A DNA stretch of 64,000 nt from Haloechinothrix alba. Its GTDB lineage: Bacteria; Actinomycetota; Actinomycetes; Mycobacteriales; Pseudonocardiaceae. Below the pieces are notes generated by a model, which did not search any database, was not told where the DNA came from, and was given only the letters and a program-made list of their open reading frames with translations. Below, piece by piece: positions 1-11,975 of the stretch; within the stretch, counting starts at the first letter, position 1, and every line of letters starts with the position of its first letter. The stretch covers positions 186,001 to 250,000 of the forward strand of contig NZ_FZNW01000006.1 in the NCBI RefSeq assembly GCF_900188115.1, read 5' to 3'. The translations under genes were made by a program, and so were the position numbers.

Positions 1-132
1 GACGTGGTGACCGAGGCGCCCCAGCCGGGTACCCCGTGGGTGCTTGTTGCCCAGCCGTTCGCCACCGCGTTGACCTACGGGCTGCTGGCCGCATGGAACG
101 GTACCGACGATCTGGGCAGGCGGCTGGGCTGA
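1..132 (+). CDS. C-terminal end of an unrecognised protein (partial)
   Basis: An open frame runs in from the left edge and stops with TGA after 43 codons; the last residues read NGTDDLGRRLG. Codon use is typical of the neighbouring genes, so it is probably the true 3' end of a gene on the + strand. The piece is too short to assign a family. It lies 69 bases before the M48 peptidase start and could share its transcript. Confidence 0.55.
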   Translation, partial: DVVTEAPQPGTPWVLVAQPFATALTYGLLAAWNGTDDLGRRLG

Positions 133-201
133 CCGTTCACCGGTTCGTACGGGGCGGTGTCCCGGCGTAGCCTGGATGCGGACCCGAATGGAGGAGCGCC
201 T

Positions 202-1281
202 GTGTCCAACGAGGAGGCGGACGGGCCGGCAGGCCGAGTGCGTTTCCCGGGGATCAGCCCGCGAGCCTACGAGCACCCCGTCGACAGGGGAGCGCTCGGC
301 GTGCTGCGCTCGGTGCCCGGATTCGCCGAGGTGGTCAAGACGATCTCGGGGCTCTTCGCCGAGCGTGGCGAGCGCATGATGGCGCTGTCGTCGATGATCC
401 GGGTGGGACCCACGCAGTACCCCGAGCTCGACCGGATACGCCGCGAGTGCGCGGACACGCTCGACATCGACCCCGCGCCGAGGATGTTCGTGGCGCGGTC
501 CAGTGACGCGGCTGCCTACACCCTCGGCATGGACGAGCCCTTCATCGTGCTCACCACGGACCTCGTCGAGCGGCTGGACGTACCGGGGCTGCGCTTCGTC
601 GTCGGTCACGAGATGGGCCACGTGCTTTCCGGTCACGCGGTATACCGCACCATGCTGTACCGCCTGCTCGGAATGCAGAGCGCCCTGGGATGGATGCCGG
701 TGAGCGCGCTCGCGCTGCGCGCGGTCATCGCCGCGCTGTCGGAGTGGTATCGCAAGGCCGAGCTCTCCTGCGATCGGTCGGGGTTGCTGTGCGGGCAGGA
801 CCCGCCCGCTGCGCTGCGCGTACACGTCATGCTGGCGGGCGGGGTCGATATCGAGCAGGTCGACGTCCCCGCCTTTCTGGAGCAGGCCGCCGAGTACGAG
901 GGCGTGGAGGACCTGCGGGACAGCATTCACAAGCTGCGCGGCATCGAGTACCTCTCGCACCCGCTCGCCGTGGTACGCGCCGATCAGCTGCAGAAGTGGG
1001 CGGCGTCGGCGGAGTACCGGGCCCTCCTGGCGGGCGACTACCCGCGCCGGGACGCCGAACGGCCACACACGGCCTGGAGCGAGGACGTCGCCTCGGCGGC
1101 ACGCTCCTACAAGGATGCCGTGACCACGTCGGCCGACCCGCTGTCGAAGGCGTTGACCGGTGTCGGCGAGGCCGTCACCGACGTCGCGGGCAAGGTGTGG
1201 CACAAGCTGGGTCCCCGCGGTAGCGAACCCGACGAGGGCGCCGAGGACGACGAGCAGGCCCGCGGGGGCGATACCGGGTAG
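202..1281 (+). CDS. M48-family zinc metallopeptidase
   Basis: The 359-residue product carries the zinc-protease motif HEMGH at about residues 136-140 inside VVGHEMGHVLSGH. A third-ligand candidate Glu lies in AELSCDR near residue 187, as in M48 (Ste24/HtpX-like) peptidases. No clear signal peptide or multi-pass membrane region is seen, so it is probably a cytoplasmic or peripheral peptidase; the substrate is unknown. The GTG at 202 was chosen because GGAGGAG lies 7-11 bases upstream; an in-frame GTG at 157 lacks such a site. The C-terminal 60 residues are acidic and low in complexity (DEGAEDDEQARGG). Confidence 0.85.
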   Translation: MSNEEADGPAGRVRFPGISPRAYEHPVDRGALGVLRSVPGFAEVVKTISGLFAERGERMMALSSMIRVGPTQYPELDRIRRECADTLDIDPAPRMFVARSSDAAAYTLGMDEPFIVLTTDLVERLDVPGLRFVVGHEMGHVLSGHAVYRTMLYRLLGMQSALGWMPVSALALRAVIAALSEWYRKAELSCDRSGLLCGQDPPAALRVHVMLAGGVDIEQVDVPAFLEQAAEYEGVEDLRDSIHKLRGIEYLSHPLAVVRADQLQKWAASAEYRALLAGDYPRRDAERPHTAWSEDVASAARSYKDAVTTSADPLSKALTGVGEAVTDVAGKVWHKLGPRGSEPDEGAEDDEQARGGDTG

Positions 1282-1333
1282 GCACCCCGCGCCCGTGCCG
1301 GCCCGCGCAGGCAGGCGCACCCGGTAACGGGAG

Positions 1334-2002
1334 TCAGCGCGTGCTCGGCGGGCGAAACACTGCGAAGGGGTCGGTGACCTGCATGCCGTGCTCGGCGAAT
1401 GTGAACAGCGCGGCGGGGCGGCCGCCGGAGCGGCCGGGCGGAACCGTCTCTCCCGTGGTCGCGAGCGCTCCCCGCCTGGTCAGTACGCGCTGCAGGTTCG
1501 TCGCCGACACGCGGTAACCGAGTGCGGCGGAGTACAGGTCCCGCAGGGCCGAGATGGTGAACAGGTCGGGCGCCAGCGCGAACCCGATGTTGGTGTAGCT
1601 GAGCTTCGAGCGCAGCCGCTCCCGGGCGCGCAGTGTGATGGAACCGTGGTCGAACGCGGTGCGGGGTAGCTGGTCCACCGTGTGCCAGGAGGTGTCCTCG
1701 GGAACGGTCGGCTCGACATCGCTCGGGACGAGGCCGAGGAACGCCGTGGCGACCACCCGCGGACCGGGGACCCGGTCGGGGGCGCTGAACACGGCGAGCT
1801 GCTCGACGTGCTTGAGCTTGCGCAGGTCGACCTTCTCGGTGAGCTGGCGCCGGATCGATGTCTCGACGTCCTCGTCGTGGCGTAGCCTGCCGCCGGGCAG
1901 CGACCAGCGGCCGAGATGCGGCTCGAGCGCGCGCCGCCAGAGGAGTGCCTGCAGCGTGCCGGACCGCACCTGTAGGACTACACACAGAACCTCGTGAGTC
2001 AC
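1334..2002 (-). CDS. nrtR: NrtR-type Nudix-related transcriptional regulator of NAD synthesis
   Basis: The 222-residue protein has an N-terminal Nudix fold ([21 protein letters not shown]) whose Nudix box lacks the REUXEE catalytic residues, as in NrtR regulators that sense ADP-ribose or NAD metabolites instead of hydrolysing them. The C-terminal half ([30 protein letters not shown]) matches the NrtR winged-helix DNA-binding region. It is divergent from nadA-nadB-nadC, the standard target of NrtR in actinobacteria, with a GTTTTCG/CGAAAAC inverted repeat in the shared spacer. The GTG start at 2002 is preferred; the open frame extends further upstream antisense to nadA but that part is not coding. 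Confidence 0.85.
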   Translation of the reverse strand: MTHEVLCVVLQVRSGTLQALLWRRALEPHLGRWSLPGGRLRHDEDVETSIRRQLTEKVDLRKLKHVEQLAVFSAPDRVPGPRVVATAFLGLVPSDVEPTVPEDTSWHTVDQLPRTAFDHGSITLRARERLRSKLSYTNIGFALAPDLFTISALRDLYSAALGYRVSATNLQRVLTRRGALATTGETVPPGRSGGRPAALFTFAEHGMQVTDPFAVFRPPSTR

Positions 2003-2032
2003 CCGGGTTTCGGTGTTAAGATGGCTACGCAC

Positions 2033-2055
2033 GTTTTCGATCGTAGAGCGAAAAC
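2033..2055. promoter_or_regulatory. Candidate NrtR operator between nrtR and nadA
   Basis: A perfect inverted repeat GTTTTCG-N9-CGAAAAC lies in the divergent spacer, 31 bases upstream of the nrtR GTG and 73 bases before the nadA ATG. It is the most symmetric element there. Assignment to NrtR is inferred from position; the actinobacterial NrtR consensus was not compared. Confidence 0.45.
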
Positions 2056-2128
2056 CTGGATGCGTAAAGCGAGCGCACCCGGACGCGCGGATCGACTGTC
2101 GTGCGCGGCGATGCGAGGAGGAAGACAG

Positions 2129-3148
2129 ATGACGGAGACGCTGGCGCACAACCCGGCGGAGCTCGTTCCGTACGGCGGAGTCGAGGCCGACGCCGCATGG
2201 TTCGACGAGGTGCGACGCCTCGCCTCGGAGGGCGATGCCGTGCTGCTCGCGCACAACTACCAGGTTCCGGAGATCCAGGAGGTCGCCGACCACGTGGGCG
2301 ACTCGCTCGCGTTGTCCAGGATCGCCGCCGAGTCGGCCGCGAGCACCATCGTGTTCTGCGGCGTGCATTTCATGGCCGAGACGGCCAAGATTCTCAGCCC
2401 CGGCAAGAGGGTGCTCATCCCGGATGCCCGCGCAGGCTGCTCGCTGGCCGAGTCCATCACCGCCGAGCAGCTGCGGGCGTGGAAGGCCGAGCATCCCGGT
2501 GCGGTCGTCGTCTCGTACGTGAACACGACCGCGGAGGTCAAGGCCGAGACGGACATCTGCTGCACATCGTCGAACGCGGTCGAGGTGGTCCGTTCCATCC
2601 CGGCGGAGACCGACGTGCTGTTCTGCCCGGACCAGTTCCTCGGTGCGCACGTCAAGCGGGAGACGGGCAGGGAGAACCTCTATGTCTGGGCAGGCGAGTG
2701 CCACGTGCACGCGGGCATCAACGGTCAGGAGCTTGCGCAGCGGGCGGCAGCGAACCCCGAAGCCGACCTGTACATCCACCCGGAGTGCGGCTGCGCGACC
2801 TCGGCGCTGTACCTGGCAGGGGACGGGGCGGTGCCGAGCGAGCAGGTCAAGATCCTCTCGACAGGGGACATGGTCAAGCAGGCGCGGCAGTCCTCTGCAG
2901 GGGAGGTCCTTGTGGCCACGGAGGTCGGTATGCTGCATCAGCTGCGCAAGGCCGCGCCCGAGATCGACTTCCAGGCTGTCAACGACAGGGCTTCCTGCCG
3001 CTACATGAAGATGATCACGCCGGCGGCGTTGCTGCGCGCCCTGCGGGAGGGGGCCGACGAGGTGCACGTGGACGCCGAGGTCGCGGAGCGCGCGCGCGAG
3101 TCGGTGCGCCGCATGGTCTCGATCGGGCAGCCGGGTGGCGGAGAATGA
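2129..3148 (+). CDS. nadA: Quinolinate synthase A
   Basis: This 339-residue enzyme condenses iminoaspartate with dihydroxyacetone phosphate to quinolinate in de novo NAD synthesis. The cluster-binding cysteines are visible in [25 protein letters not shown] and [10 protein letters not shown], which fits a [4Fe-4S] NadA. The substrate-loop motif [12 protein letters not shown] is at the N terminus. The ATG at 2129 follows GAGGAGG and gives the normal NadA length; the longer frame from 1994 would run over the operator. It is the first gene of nadABC, overlapping nadB by ATGA. Confidence 0.97.
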   Translation: MTETLAHNPAELVPYGGVEADAAWFDEVRRLASEGDAVLLAHNYQVPEIQEVADHVGDSLALSRIAAESAASTIVFCGVHFMAETAKILSPGKRVLIPDARAGCSLAESITAEQLRAWKAEHPGAVVVSYVNTTAEVKAETDICCTSSNAVEVVRSIPAETDVLFCPDQFLGAHVKRETGRENLYVWAGECHVHAGINGQELAQRAAANPEADLYIHPECGCATSALYLAGDGAVPSEQVKILSTGDMVKQARQSSAGEVLVATEVGMLHQLRKAAPEIDFQAVNDRASCRYMKMITPAALLRALREGADEVHVDAEVAERARESVRRMVSIGQPGGGE

Positions 3149-4845
3149 ACGCGGAGAACCAACTTGTTGACGACCAACAGTCGAAAACCAGTGCATTCCC
3201 GGAATGGTCCGCGAGCGCCGACCTGATCGTGGTCGGTAGCGGAATCGCCGGGCTGACGGCGGCGCTGCGGGCGCGGGAGCTGGGGCTGCGCACGCTGGTG
3301 GTCACCAAGGGAACGGTCACCGAAAGCAACACGCGCTGGGCCCAGGGCGGGCTCGCTGTTGTGTTCGACGGGGGACCCGGCGCCGGTGGGGACTCCCCGG
3401 AGCGTCACGTCGCGGACACGGTGGCGGCAGGGGGAGGGCTGTGCGACCCGGTGGCCGCACGGAGCGTGATCGACGGTGGCTCGGCCGCCGTGCGGCGCCT
3501 GATGGCACGTGGCGCCACCTTCGACTCCGCTGCCGGCGGCACCGGCCCCGGCACCGGTCACGGGGGCACGCTCGCGCGCACCCGCGAGGGCGGTCACTCG
3601 GCCTTCCGGGTTATTCACGCGGGTGGCGACGCCACCGGTGCCGAGGTGGAGCGTGCCCTGGCCGGGGAGGTCACGCGCCAACAGATCCCCGTGCTCGAAC
3701 ACCACATCGCGATGGGTGACGTGCCCGCCCCGCACGGCGGGGTCGGCGGACTGCGGGTGCTCGACCCGCACGGCACCCCGGGAGTGCTGCGAGCACCGGC
3801 CGTGCTGCTGGCCACCGGTGGGTTCGGCCAGCTCTACCAAGCCACCTCCAACCCGGACATCGCGACCGGCGACGGGCTCGCGCTCGCGCTGCGGGCGGGC
3901 GCAACGGCTGCGGACCTGGAATTCGTGCAGTTCCACCCCACCGTGCTCTACGTTCCGGGCGCGCGCGGGCGGTGCCCGCTCGTCACCGAGGCCGTACGGG
4001 GCGAGGGGGCCGTGCTGATCGACGCCGCGGGCCACCGCGTGATGGAGGGGGTGCATCCGCAGGCCGACCTCGCCCCGCGTGATGTCGTCTCGGCCGCGGT
4101 CACCAGGCGGATGGCGCAGGCGCCGAACGGCGTCGACGACCACGTGTACCTGGACGCCACGGCGGTACCGGACTTCGCAACCAGGTTCCCCACGGTTCAC
4201 GCGGCGTGCCTGCGTGCGGGGGTCGATCCGGTGCGTGCCCCGATCCCTGTCGCACCGGCGGCCCACTTCGCCTGCGGCGGTGTCCTCGCCACACCCGAGG
4301 GGCGTACCGAGGTGCGGGGCCTGTACGCGGCAGGTGAGGTCGCCCGTACGGGCCTGCACGGGGCGAACCGGCTGGCGTCCAACAGCCTGCTCGAAGGGCT
4401 GGTCGTGGGGGAGCGGGCGGCCGAGGCCGTCGCCGCCGACCTCGCCGCCGGCCTGCTGGCGCGGGCACGGCACTCCACGGCTGACCGGGATGAGCCTGCC
4501 TGCCGTGTCGAGCGGGACGTGCTGCAACGCGCGATGAGCCGGTACGCGTCCATCGGCCGCGACGCAGCCGGGCTCGCCGTCCTGCGGGAGACCGTGGCCT
4601 CGGCGTCCGCCGTGAGCGCCGTGCACGGCCACAGGGACGTGGAGGACGCCGCGCTGACCCTGATCGCCAAAGCCCTGCTCGTCGCGGCAGCCAACCGGAC
4701 AGAGTCGCGCGGCTGCCACGTCCGCGTGGACTTCGGCGAGCGGGACGACGCGCGGTGGCAGCACAGCCAGCGCATCCGGCTCGACCCCTCGGGTGAGCCC
4801 GTGCTGACCGAGCCGTTGCCGCTGCCGTTGCGGGACGCGGCATGA
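3145..4845 (+). CDS. nadB: L-aspartate oxidase
   Basis: The 566-residue flavoprotein oxidises L-aspartate to iminoaspartate, the NadA substrate. The FAD-binding [13 protein letters not shown] motif is near residue 31. The succinate dehydrogenase/fumarate reductase-type signatures [12 protein letters not shown] and [16 protein letters not shown] and the C-terminal [28 protein letters not shown] block are all present. It starts inside nadA (ATGA overlap) and ends inside nadC (ATGA overlap), so the three are translationally coupled. Confidence 0.97.
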   Translation: MNAENQLVDDQQSKTSAFPEWSASADLIVVGSGIAGLTAALRARELGLRTLVVTKGTVTESNTRWAQGGLAVVFDGGPGAGGDSPERHVADTVAAGGGLCDPVAARSVIDGGSAAVRRLMARGATFDSAAGGTGPGTGHGGTLARTREGGHSAFRVIHAGGDATGAEVERALAGEVTRQQIPVLEHHIAMGDVPAPHGGVGGLRVLDPHGTPGVLRAPAVLLATGGFGQLYQATSNPDIATGDGLALALRAGATAADLEFVQFHPTVLYVPGARGRCPLVTEAVRGEGAVLIDAAGHRVMEGVHPQADLAPRDVVSAAVTRRMAQAPNGVDDHVYLDATAVPDFATRFPTVHAACLRAGVDPVRAPIPVAPAAHFACGGVLATPEGRTEVRGLYAAGEVARTGLHGANRLASNSLLEGLVVGERAAEAVAADLAAGLLARARHSTADRDEPACRVERDVLQRAMSRYASIGRDAAGLAVLRETVASASAVSAVHGHRDVEDAALTLIAKALLVAAANRTESRGCHVRVDFGERDDARWQHSQRIRLDPSGEPVLTEPLPLPLRDAA

Positions 4846-5735
4846 CCGCGTGGATCAGCGAGGCGACGGCGCGGCTGTTGCGCGACTGCTCGCTCGATCA
4901 AGAGACGGTGCGGCGCGTGGTACGCACCGCACTGGACGAGGACCTGCGACTCGGTCCGGATGCGACGACGGCGGCGACGGTGCCTGCGGGCAGTCGAGCC
5001 ACCGCCCGGCTGCGGGTTCGCTCCGACGGCGTGCTCGCCGGAGGGGCCGCCGCTCTCGCGGTGTTCGATGCGGTGCTCGGCGCGGACTACGAGCTGGTCG
5101 AGGGGACCGAGGACGGCACGGCACTGCGTGCGGGCAGTCAGGTGCTGGCCGTACGCGGACCGGTGCACGGGCTGCTCACCGCGGAACGCACAGCTCTGAA
5201 CCTGCTGTGCCACCTGTCCGGGGTCGCGACGGCCACGGCCGCATGGGTGGCCGAGGTGCGTGAGCGCGGGTGCGCGGTGCGCGACTCGCGCAAGACGCTA
5301 CCCGGGCTGCGCGAGCTGGAGAAGTACGCCGTGCGCGCAGGCGGCGGGGTCAACCACCGGATGGGGCTCGGCGACGCAGTGCTGATCAAGGACAACCACA
5401 TCGTCGCCGCCGGGTCGGTCACCGCGGCTCTGGCGGCAGTGCGCAGGCATGCCCCGGAGCTGTCCTGCGAGGTCGAGGTCGATGATCTCGACCAGCTCGA
5501 CGAGGCGCTCGCGGCGGGTGCCGACGAGATCCTGCTGGACAACTTCGACACGGCGCAGTGCGCCGAAGCCGTGCGGCGCAGGGACGCCGTCGCTGCCCGG
5601 ACGCTGCTCGAGGCATCGGGAGGGCTGCGGCTGGACGCGGCTCGCTCGTACGCCGAGACCGGGGTGGACTACCTGGCCGTCGGGGCGCTGACGCACTCCT
5701 CACCCGCGCTGGACATTGGTCTGGACCTCGAGTGA
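4842..5735 (+). CDS. nadC: Nicotinate-nucleotide diphosphorylase (carboxylating)
   Basis: The 297-residue quinolinate phosphoribosyltransferase converts quinolinate and PRPP to nicotinate mononucleotide. Diagnostic stretches are RTALNLLCHLSGVATAT, RDSRKTLPGLRELEKYAV, GGGVNHRMGLGDAVLIKDNH and the C-terminal EASGGLRLDAARSYAETGVD. It is the last gene of nadABC. Its 3' end overlaps the convergent nitrilase gene by 36 bases. Confidence 0.97.
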   Translation: MTAWISEATARLLRDCSLDQETVRRVVRTALDEDLRLGPDATTAATVPAGSRATARLRVRSDGVLAGGAAALAVFDAVLGADYELVEGTEDGTALRAGSQVLAVRGPVHGLLTAERTALNLLCHLSGVATATAAWVAEVRERGCAVRDSRKTLPGLRELEKYAVRAGGGVNHRMGLGDAVLIKDNHIVAAGSVTAALAAVRRHAPELSCEVEVDDLDQLDEALAAGADEILLDNFDTAQCAEAVRRRDAVAARTLLEASGGLRLDAARSYAETGVDYLAVGALTHSSPALDIGLDLE

Positions 5736-6533
5736 GTCGAGGGCGACGCGGTTGACGAGCGCGCCTGTGGCGCGTCGCGAGGCGTGTGCCAGTTCCGGGT
5801 CGATGTCGACGACGAGGGTCTCGGGGCCCGTGCCTGCCTGGGCGTGCAGCCTGCCGAACGGGTCGGCGACCGCGGAGTACCCGATGCCGGTCGGTGCCTT
5901 GCTCGAGACCTCCACGCCGCTTGCCGCCGGGTCGGCCTGACCGCAACCGAGTACCCAGCAGCCCGCGTCCAGGGCCCGCGCGCGCAGCAGCACGTCCCAC
6001 TGTTCGCGCTTGCCGTCACCAGCTCCCCAGGAGGCCGGTACGACCACGGCGGTGGCGTCGTTGCCGGCCAGCGCGTGGAACAACGCGGGGAAACGCACGT
6101 CGTAGCAGGTCGCCAGGCCGAGCCTGAGGTCGGTGGTATCCACGGTGACCAGCGCGTCGCCCGGCGCCACGGTACGGGACTCGGAGAAGCCGAACGCGTC
6201 GTAGAGGTGGATCTTGTGGTAACCGAGGTGGTGCCCGCGCCCGGTGACCAGCAGGGTGTTGCGCACCCGGTCCTCGTCGGCCGGGGTGAACATGCCTGCC
6301 ACGACGAGGACGCCCGCGTCCTCGGCCGCAGCGGCCACCTCGCGTGCCCACGGCCCGTCGAGAGGTTCGGCCAGCGGCGCCAGCGGCGTGCCGAATCGCG
6401 CCATGGTGGCCTCCGGGAAGACCACGATCGAGGCGCCCTCGGACCGTGCCGTGGCCACACCGGTCCGCACGTGCTCGAGGTTGGTCGCCGGATCACTGCT
6501 CGCGGTGAACTGGCACAGGGCGATGCGTGGCAT
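5700..6533 (-). CDS. Carbon-nitrogen hydrolase (nitrilase superfamily amidase)
   Basis: The 277-residue protein has the Glu-Lys-Cys triad of the nitrilase superfamily: Glu in VVFPEATMARF, Lys in HKIHLYDAF and Cys in GLATCYDVRFP. Length and motifs resemble Nit-type omega-amidases and deaminated-glutathione amidases; the true substrate cannot be told from sequence. The ATG at 6533 was chosen because the longer frame upstream reads through the hairpin repeat at 6565-6629. It is divergent from hisD. Confidence 0.88.
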   Translation of the reverse strand: MPRIALCQFTASSDPATNLEHVRTGVATARSEGASIVVFPEATMARFGTPLAPLAEPLDGPWAREVAAAAEDAGVLVVAGMFTPADEDRVRNTLLVTGRGHHLGYHKIHLYDAFGFSESRTVAPGDALVTVDTTDLRLGLATCYDVRFPALFHALAGNDATAVVVPASWGAGDGKREQWDVLLRARALDAGCWVLGCGQADPAASGVEVSSKAPTGIGYSAVADPFGRLHAQAGTGPETLVVDIDPELAHASRRATGALVNRVALDSLEVQTNVQRG

Positions 6534-6564
6534 GCGCGCCTCCTGCTCGCTGGTCTGGCCCCTG

Positions 6565-6629
6565 GGGTTGGAGCCCGATGTGACGTTCGGTTCTTCTAGG
6601 GAACCAAACGTCACATCGGGCTCCAACCC
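6565..6629. repeat. Long intergenic hairpin repeat
   Basis: Two 29-base arms (6565-6593 and 6601-6629) are inverted copies with one mismatch around a 7-base loop. The core is GATGTGACGTT and the tip is GGTTC/GAACC. It fills the spacer between the divergent nitrilase and hisD genes and ends 16 bases before the hisD ATG. Related words (GGTTCCTTAGAA, AATGTCAC, GGGCTCC) recur at 11791-11935, so it belongs to a dispersed palindromic repeat family. Confidence 0.8.
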
Positions 6630-6645
6630 TGATTAGGGTAGGGGC

Positions 6646-7991
6646 ATGCTCGAACGCACCGACTGGCGTGCTGACATCCCCTCCGGCGCCGCCCTACGAG
6701 CATGCCTGCCGCGCGCGGAGGTGAACGTCGACGACGCGCTTCGGGCCGTGCGCCCCCTCGTCGACGACGTCGCCGAGCGCGGCGTGCCTGCCGCCCTGGA
6801 CTACACCGCGCGTTTCGACGCCGTCCGGCCCGGCGCCGTGCGGGTGCCGCGGAGCGAGCTGGACCGCGCGCTGACCGAGCTCGCCCCGGCGGTCCGTGCC
6901 GCCCTCGAGGAGTCCGTCACCCGCGCCAGGGCGGTACACGCCGACCAGCGGCGCACCGACGTGACGACGAGGGTGGCCGAGGGCGGCACGGTCACCGAGC
7001 GGTGGGTTCCGGTTGCCCGGGTGGGCCTGTACGCGCCGGGCGGGCTGGCCGCCTACCCCTCGAGCGTGGTCATGAACGTCGTTCCCGCGCAGGAAGCCGG
7101 GGTCGGCTCCGTCGTGCTGTGCACACCACCGCAGGCCGAGTTCGGCGGGCTGCCACACCCGACCACCCTCGCCGCCGCCGCGCTGCTCGGGGTGGACGAG
7201 GTGTGGGCAGTGGGGGGCGCTCAGGCGGTGGCCCTGCTCGCCTACGGCGGCACCGACACCGACGGCACGGAGCTGGACCCGGTGGACATGGTCACCGGTC
7301 CCGGCAACGTGTACCTGACGGCGGCCAAGCGCATGCTGCGCGGGGTGATCGGCATCGACTCCGAGGCGGGTACCACCGAGATCGCGATCCTCGCCGACGA
7401 CACGGCCGATCCCGGCTACGTCGCCAGCGACCTGATCAGCCAGGCCGAGCACGACCCCGCGGCCGCGAGCGTGCTCGTGACCCCCTCGGTACAGCTCGCC
7501 GATGCCGTCGACGCCGAACTGGCGCGCCGGGTGCCCGTGACGAAACACCACGAGCGCGTCGCCGAGGCACTGCGCGGCAGGCAGTCGGGCACCGTGCTGG
7601 TGTCCGGCCTCGACGACGGCGTGCGGGTGGTCGACGCCTACGCCGCCGAGCACCTCGAGATCCACACGGCGGACGCGCGGGAGGTCGCCGCGCGGGTACG
7701 CAACGCGGGAGCGATCTTCGTCGGCCCGTACGCACCCGTGTCGCTCGGGGACTACTGCGCGGGCTCCAACCACGTCCTGCCGACAGGCGGATCGGCGCGG
7801 CACTCCGCGGGCCTGTCCGTGCAGACGTTCCTGCGTGGCATCCACGTGGTCGACTACAGCGCCGACGCGCTGCGGGAGGTCGCCGGGCACGTGGTCACGC
7901 TCGCCGACGTGGAGGACCTGCCCGCGCACGGTGAGGCCGTGCTGGCGCGGGTGGGCTCCGTGCACGGCCGGTCCGGGGAGATCGCCGGGTC

Positions 7992-7995
<4 letters not shown>
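6646..7995 (+). CDS. hisD: Histidinol dehydrogenase
   Basis: The 449-residue zinc enzyme catalyses the last two oxidations of histidine synthesis. The signatures [38 protein letters not shown] and the zinc/substrate region ([37 protein letters not shown]) are present. It starts at ATG 6646 after GGGTAGGGG and ends in a 4-base GTGA overlap with the class V aminotransferase, so the two are co-translated. Confidence 0.97.
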
Positions 7996-10982
<2,987 letters not shown>

Positions 10983-11055
10983 CGGGTCCGCACCAGCCAG
11001 TACCCGTCGGCACCGCGACGGTGCCGGTCGTCTGACGTCGAAGGAGTGACGAACC

Positions 11056-11217
11056 CTGTCCCAGGAGCTGTTCATCGTTGTCCTGCTGGCAGTCGCCGGG
11101 TTCCTCGTCGGGGGCGTGTACAGCACGTGGAAGACCGCCAAGGCCATGGCGATGTTGCTCGGGGTGGGCGCGCTGCTGGCGGCGGGTGGTGCGATCGTGT
11201 GGTGGAGTTCCCTCTGA
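11056..11217 (+). CDS. Small two-helix membrane protein with apparent CTG start
   Basis: A 53-codon frame reads LSQELFIVVLLAVAGFLVGG, then STWKTAKAMAM and a second hydrophobic helix GVGALLAAGGAIVWW before TGA. No ATG, GTG or TTG begins it, but GAAGGAG lies about 9 bases before the CTG at 11056, giving M-S-Q-E-L if CTG initiates. Two predicted membrane helices joined by a short basic loop suggest an integral membrane peptide. It follows hisB by 73 bases. Function is unknown. Confidence 0.6.
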   Translation: MSQELFIVVLLAVAGFLVGGVYSTWKTAKAMAMLLGVGALLAAGGAIVWWSSL

Positions 11218-11257
11218 GCGAGTGAACTCCGCGGCCGCGGACGAGTTCGTCGCCCGG

Positions 11258-11719
11258 TCAACGCCCGCCTTCGGTCGCGGGTTTCAGCCCGGGTGCCCCT
11301 GGGCCGAAGCGCGCCATGTCGTCGTCCTGGTTCTGCAGCGCGCACGACTTCAGTGACAGGCAGCCGCAGCCGATACACCCGGTCAGGTTGTCCCGCAGGC
11401 GCTGCAGCGCGTCGATGCGCGCGTCCAGCTCCTGACGCCACTGGCTGGACAGTCGCGCCCAGTCCGCCTTGGTGGGTGCGTGGTCGTGTGGCAGCGTGGC
11501 CAGTGCCTGGCTGATCTCCTCCAGGCTCAGCCCGATCCGCTGAGCCGAGCGGATGAACGCGATCCGGCGCAGTATCGATCGCGCGAAACGCCGCTGGTTG
11601 CCCGCGGTGCGCTGCGAGGTGATCAGGCCGCGGTCCTCGTAGAACCGCAACGCGGTGGTGGGGACACCACTTCGCTCCGCTACCTGCCCGATGGTGAGTG
11701 TGTTGGCGAGTGTCGACAC
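11258..11719 (-). CDS. soxR: Redox-sensing MerR-family regulator SoxR
   Basis: The 153-residue protein has an N-terminal MerR helix-turn-helix (LTIGQVAERSGVPTTALRFYEDRGLI), a dimerisation helix and the SoxR [2Fe-2S] ligand pattern C-x2-C-x-C-x5-C in CIGCGCLSLKSC. In actinobacteria SoxR usually senses redox-cycling compounds and controls exporters and oxidoreductases; the divergent MFS transporter is a plausible target. A 20-bp palindrome lies just upstream of its start. Confidence 0.95.
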   Translation of the reverse strand: MSTLANTLTIGQVAERSGVPTTALRFYEDRGLITSQRTAGNQRRFARSILRRIAFIRSAQRIGLSLEEISQALATLPHDHAPTKADWARLSSQWRQELDARIDALQRLRDNLTGCIGCGCLSLKSCALQNQDDDMARFGPGAPGLKPATEGGR

Positions 11720-11737
11720 GCATCCACACTATCGCTG

Positions 11738-11757
11738 ACTTCGAGCTTAGTCGAAGT
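11738..11757. promoter_or_regulatory. Candidate SoxR operator
   Basis: ACTTCGA-N6-TCGAAGT is a perfect inverted repeat 19 bases upstream of the soxR ATG. Size and symmetry fit a MerR-family site within a promoter spacer. It could serve autoregulation of soxR and, more distantly, the MFS gene at 11976. Confidence 0.55.
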
Positions 11758-11790
11758 TGCCGCGCCACGGCGTGCCGGCACCAACCCCCG

Positions 11791-11935
11791 GGTGGGAGCC
11801 GAATGTCACGTCCGGCTCCTTAGAAGAACCGAATGTCACCTTGGGCTCCCACCACCTCCCGCCGGGCCGGAAGGCGCCCAAGGTGACACCGGTTCCTTAG
11901 AAGGCGCCCAAGGTCACATTGGGCTCTCACCCCTG
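11791..11935. repeat. Composite palindromic repeat cluster
   Basis: The first unit spans 11791-11853, with 10-base outer arms GGTGGGAGCC/GGCTCCCACC and internal copies of CCGAATGTCAC. The second unit (about 11870-11935) holds two direct copies of AAGGCGCCCAAGGT separated by GGTTCCTTAGAA. The words GGCTCC, AATGTCAC and CTTAGAA link it to the hairpin at 6565-6629. It fills the spacer between soxR and the MFS gene. Confidence 0.75.
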
Positions 11936-11975
11936 CGGGGTCCTGGGGCGCGGCGGAGAGGGTACAAACGGTGAG

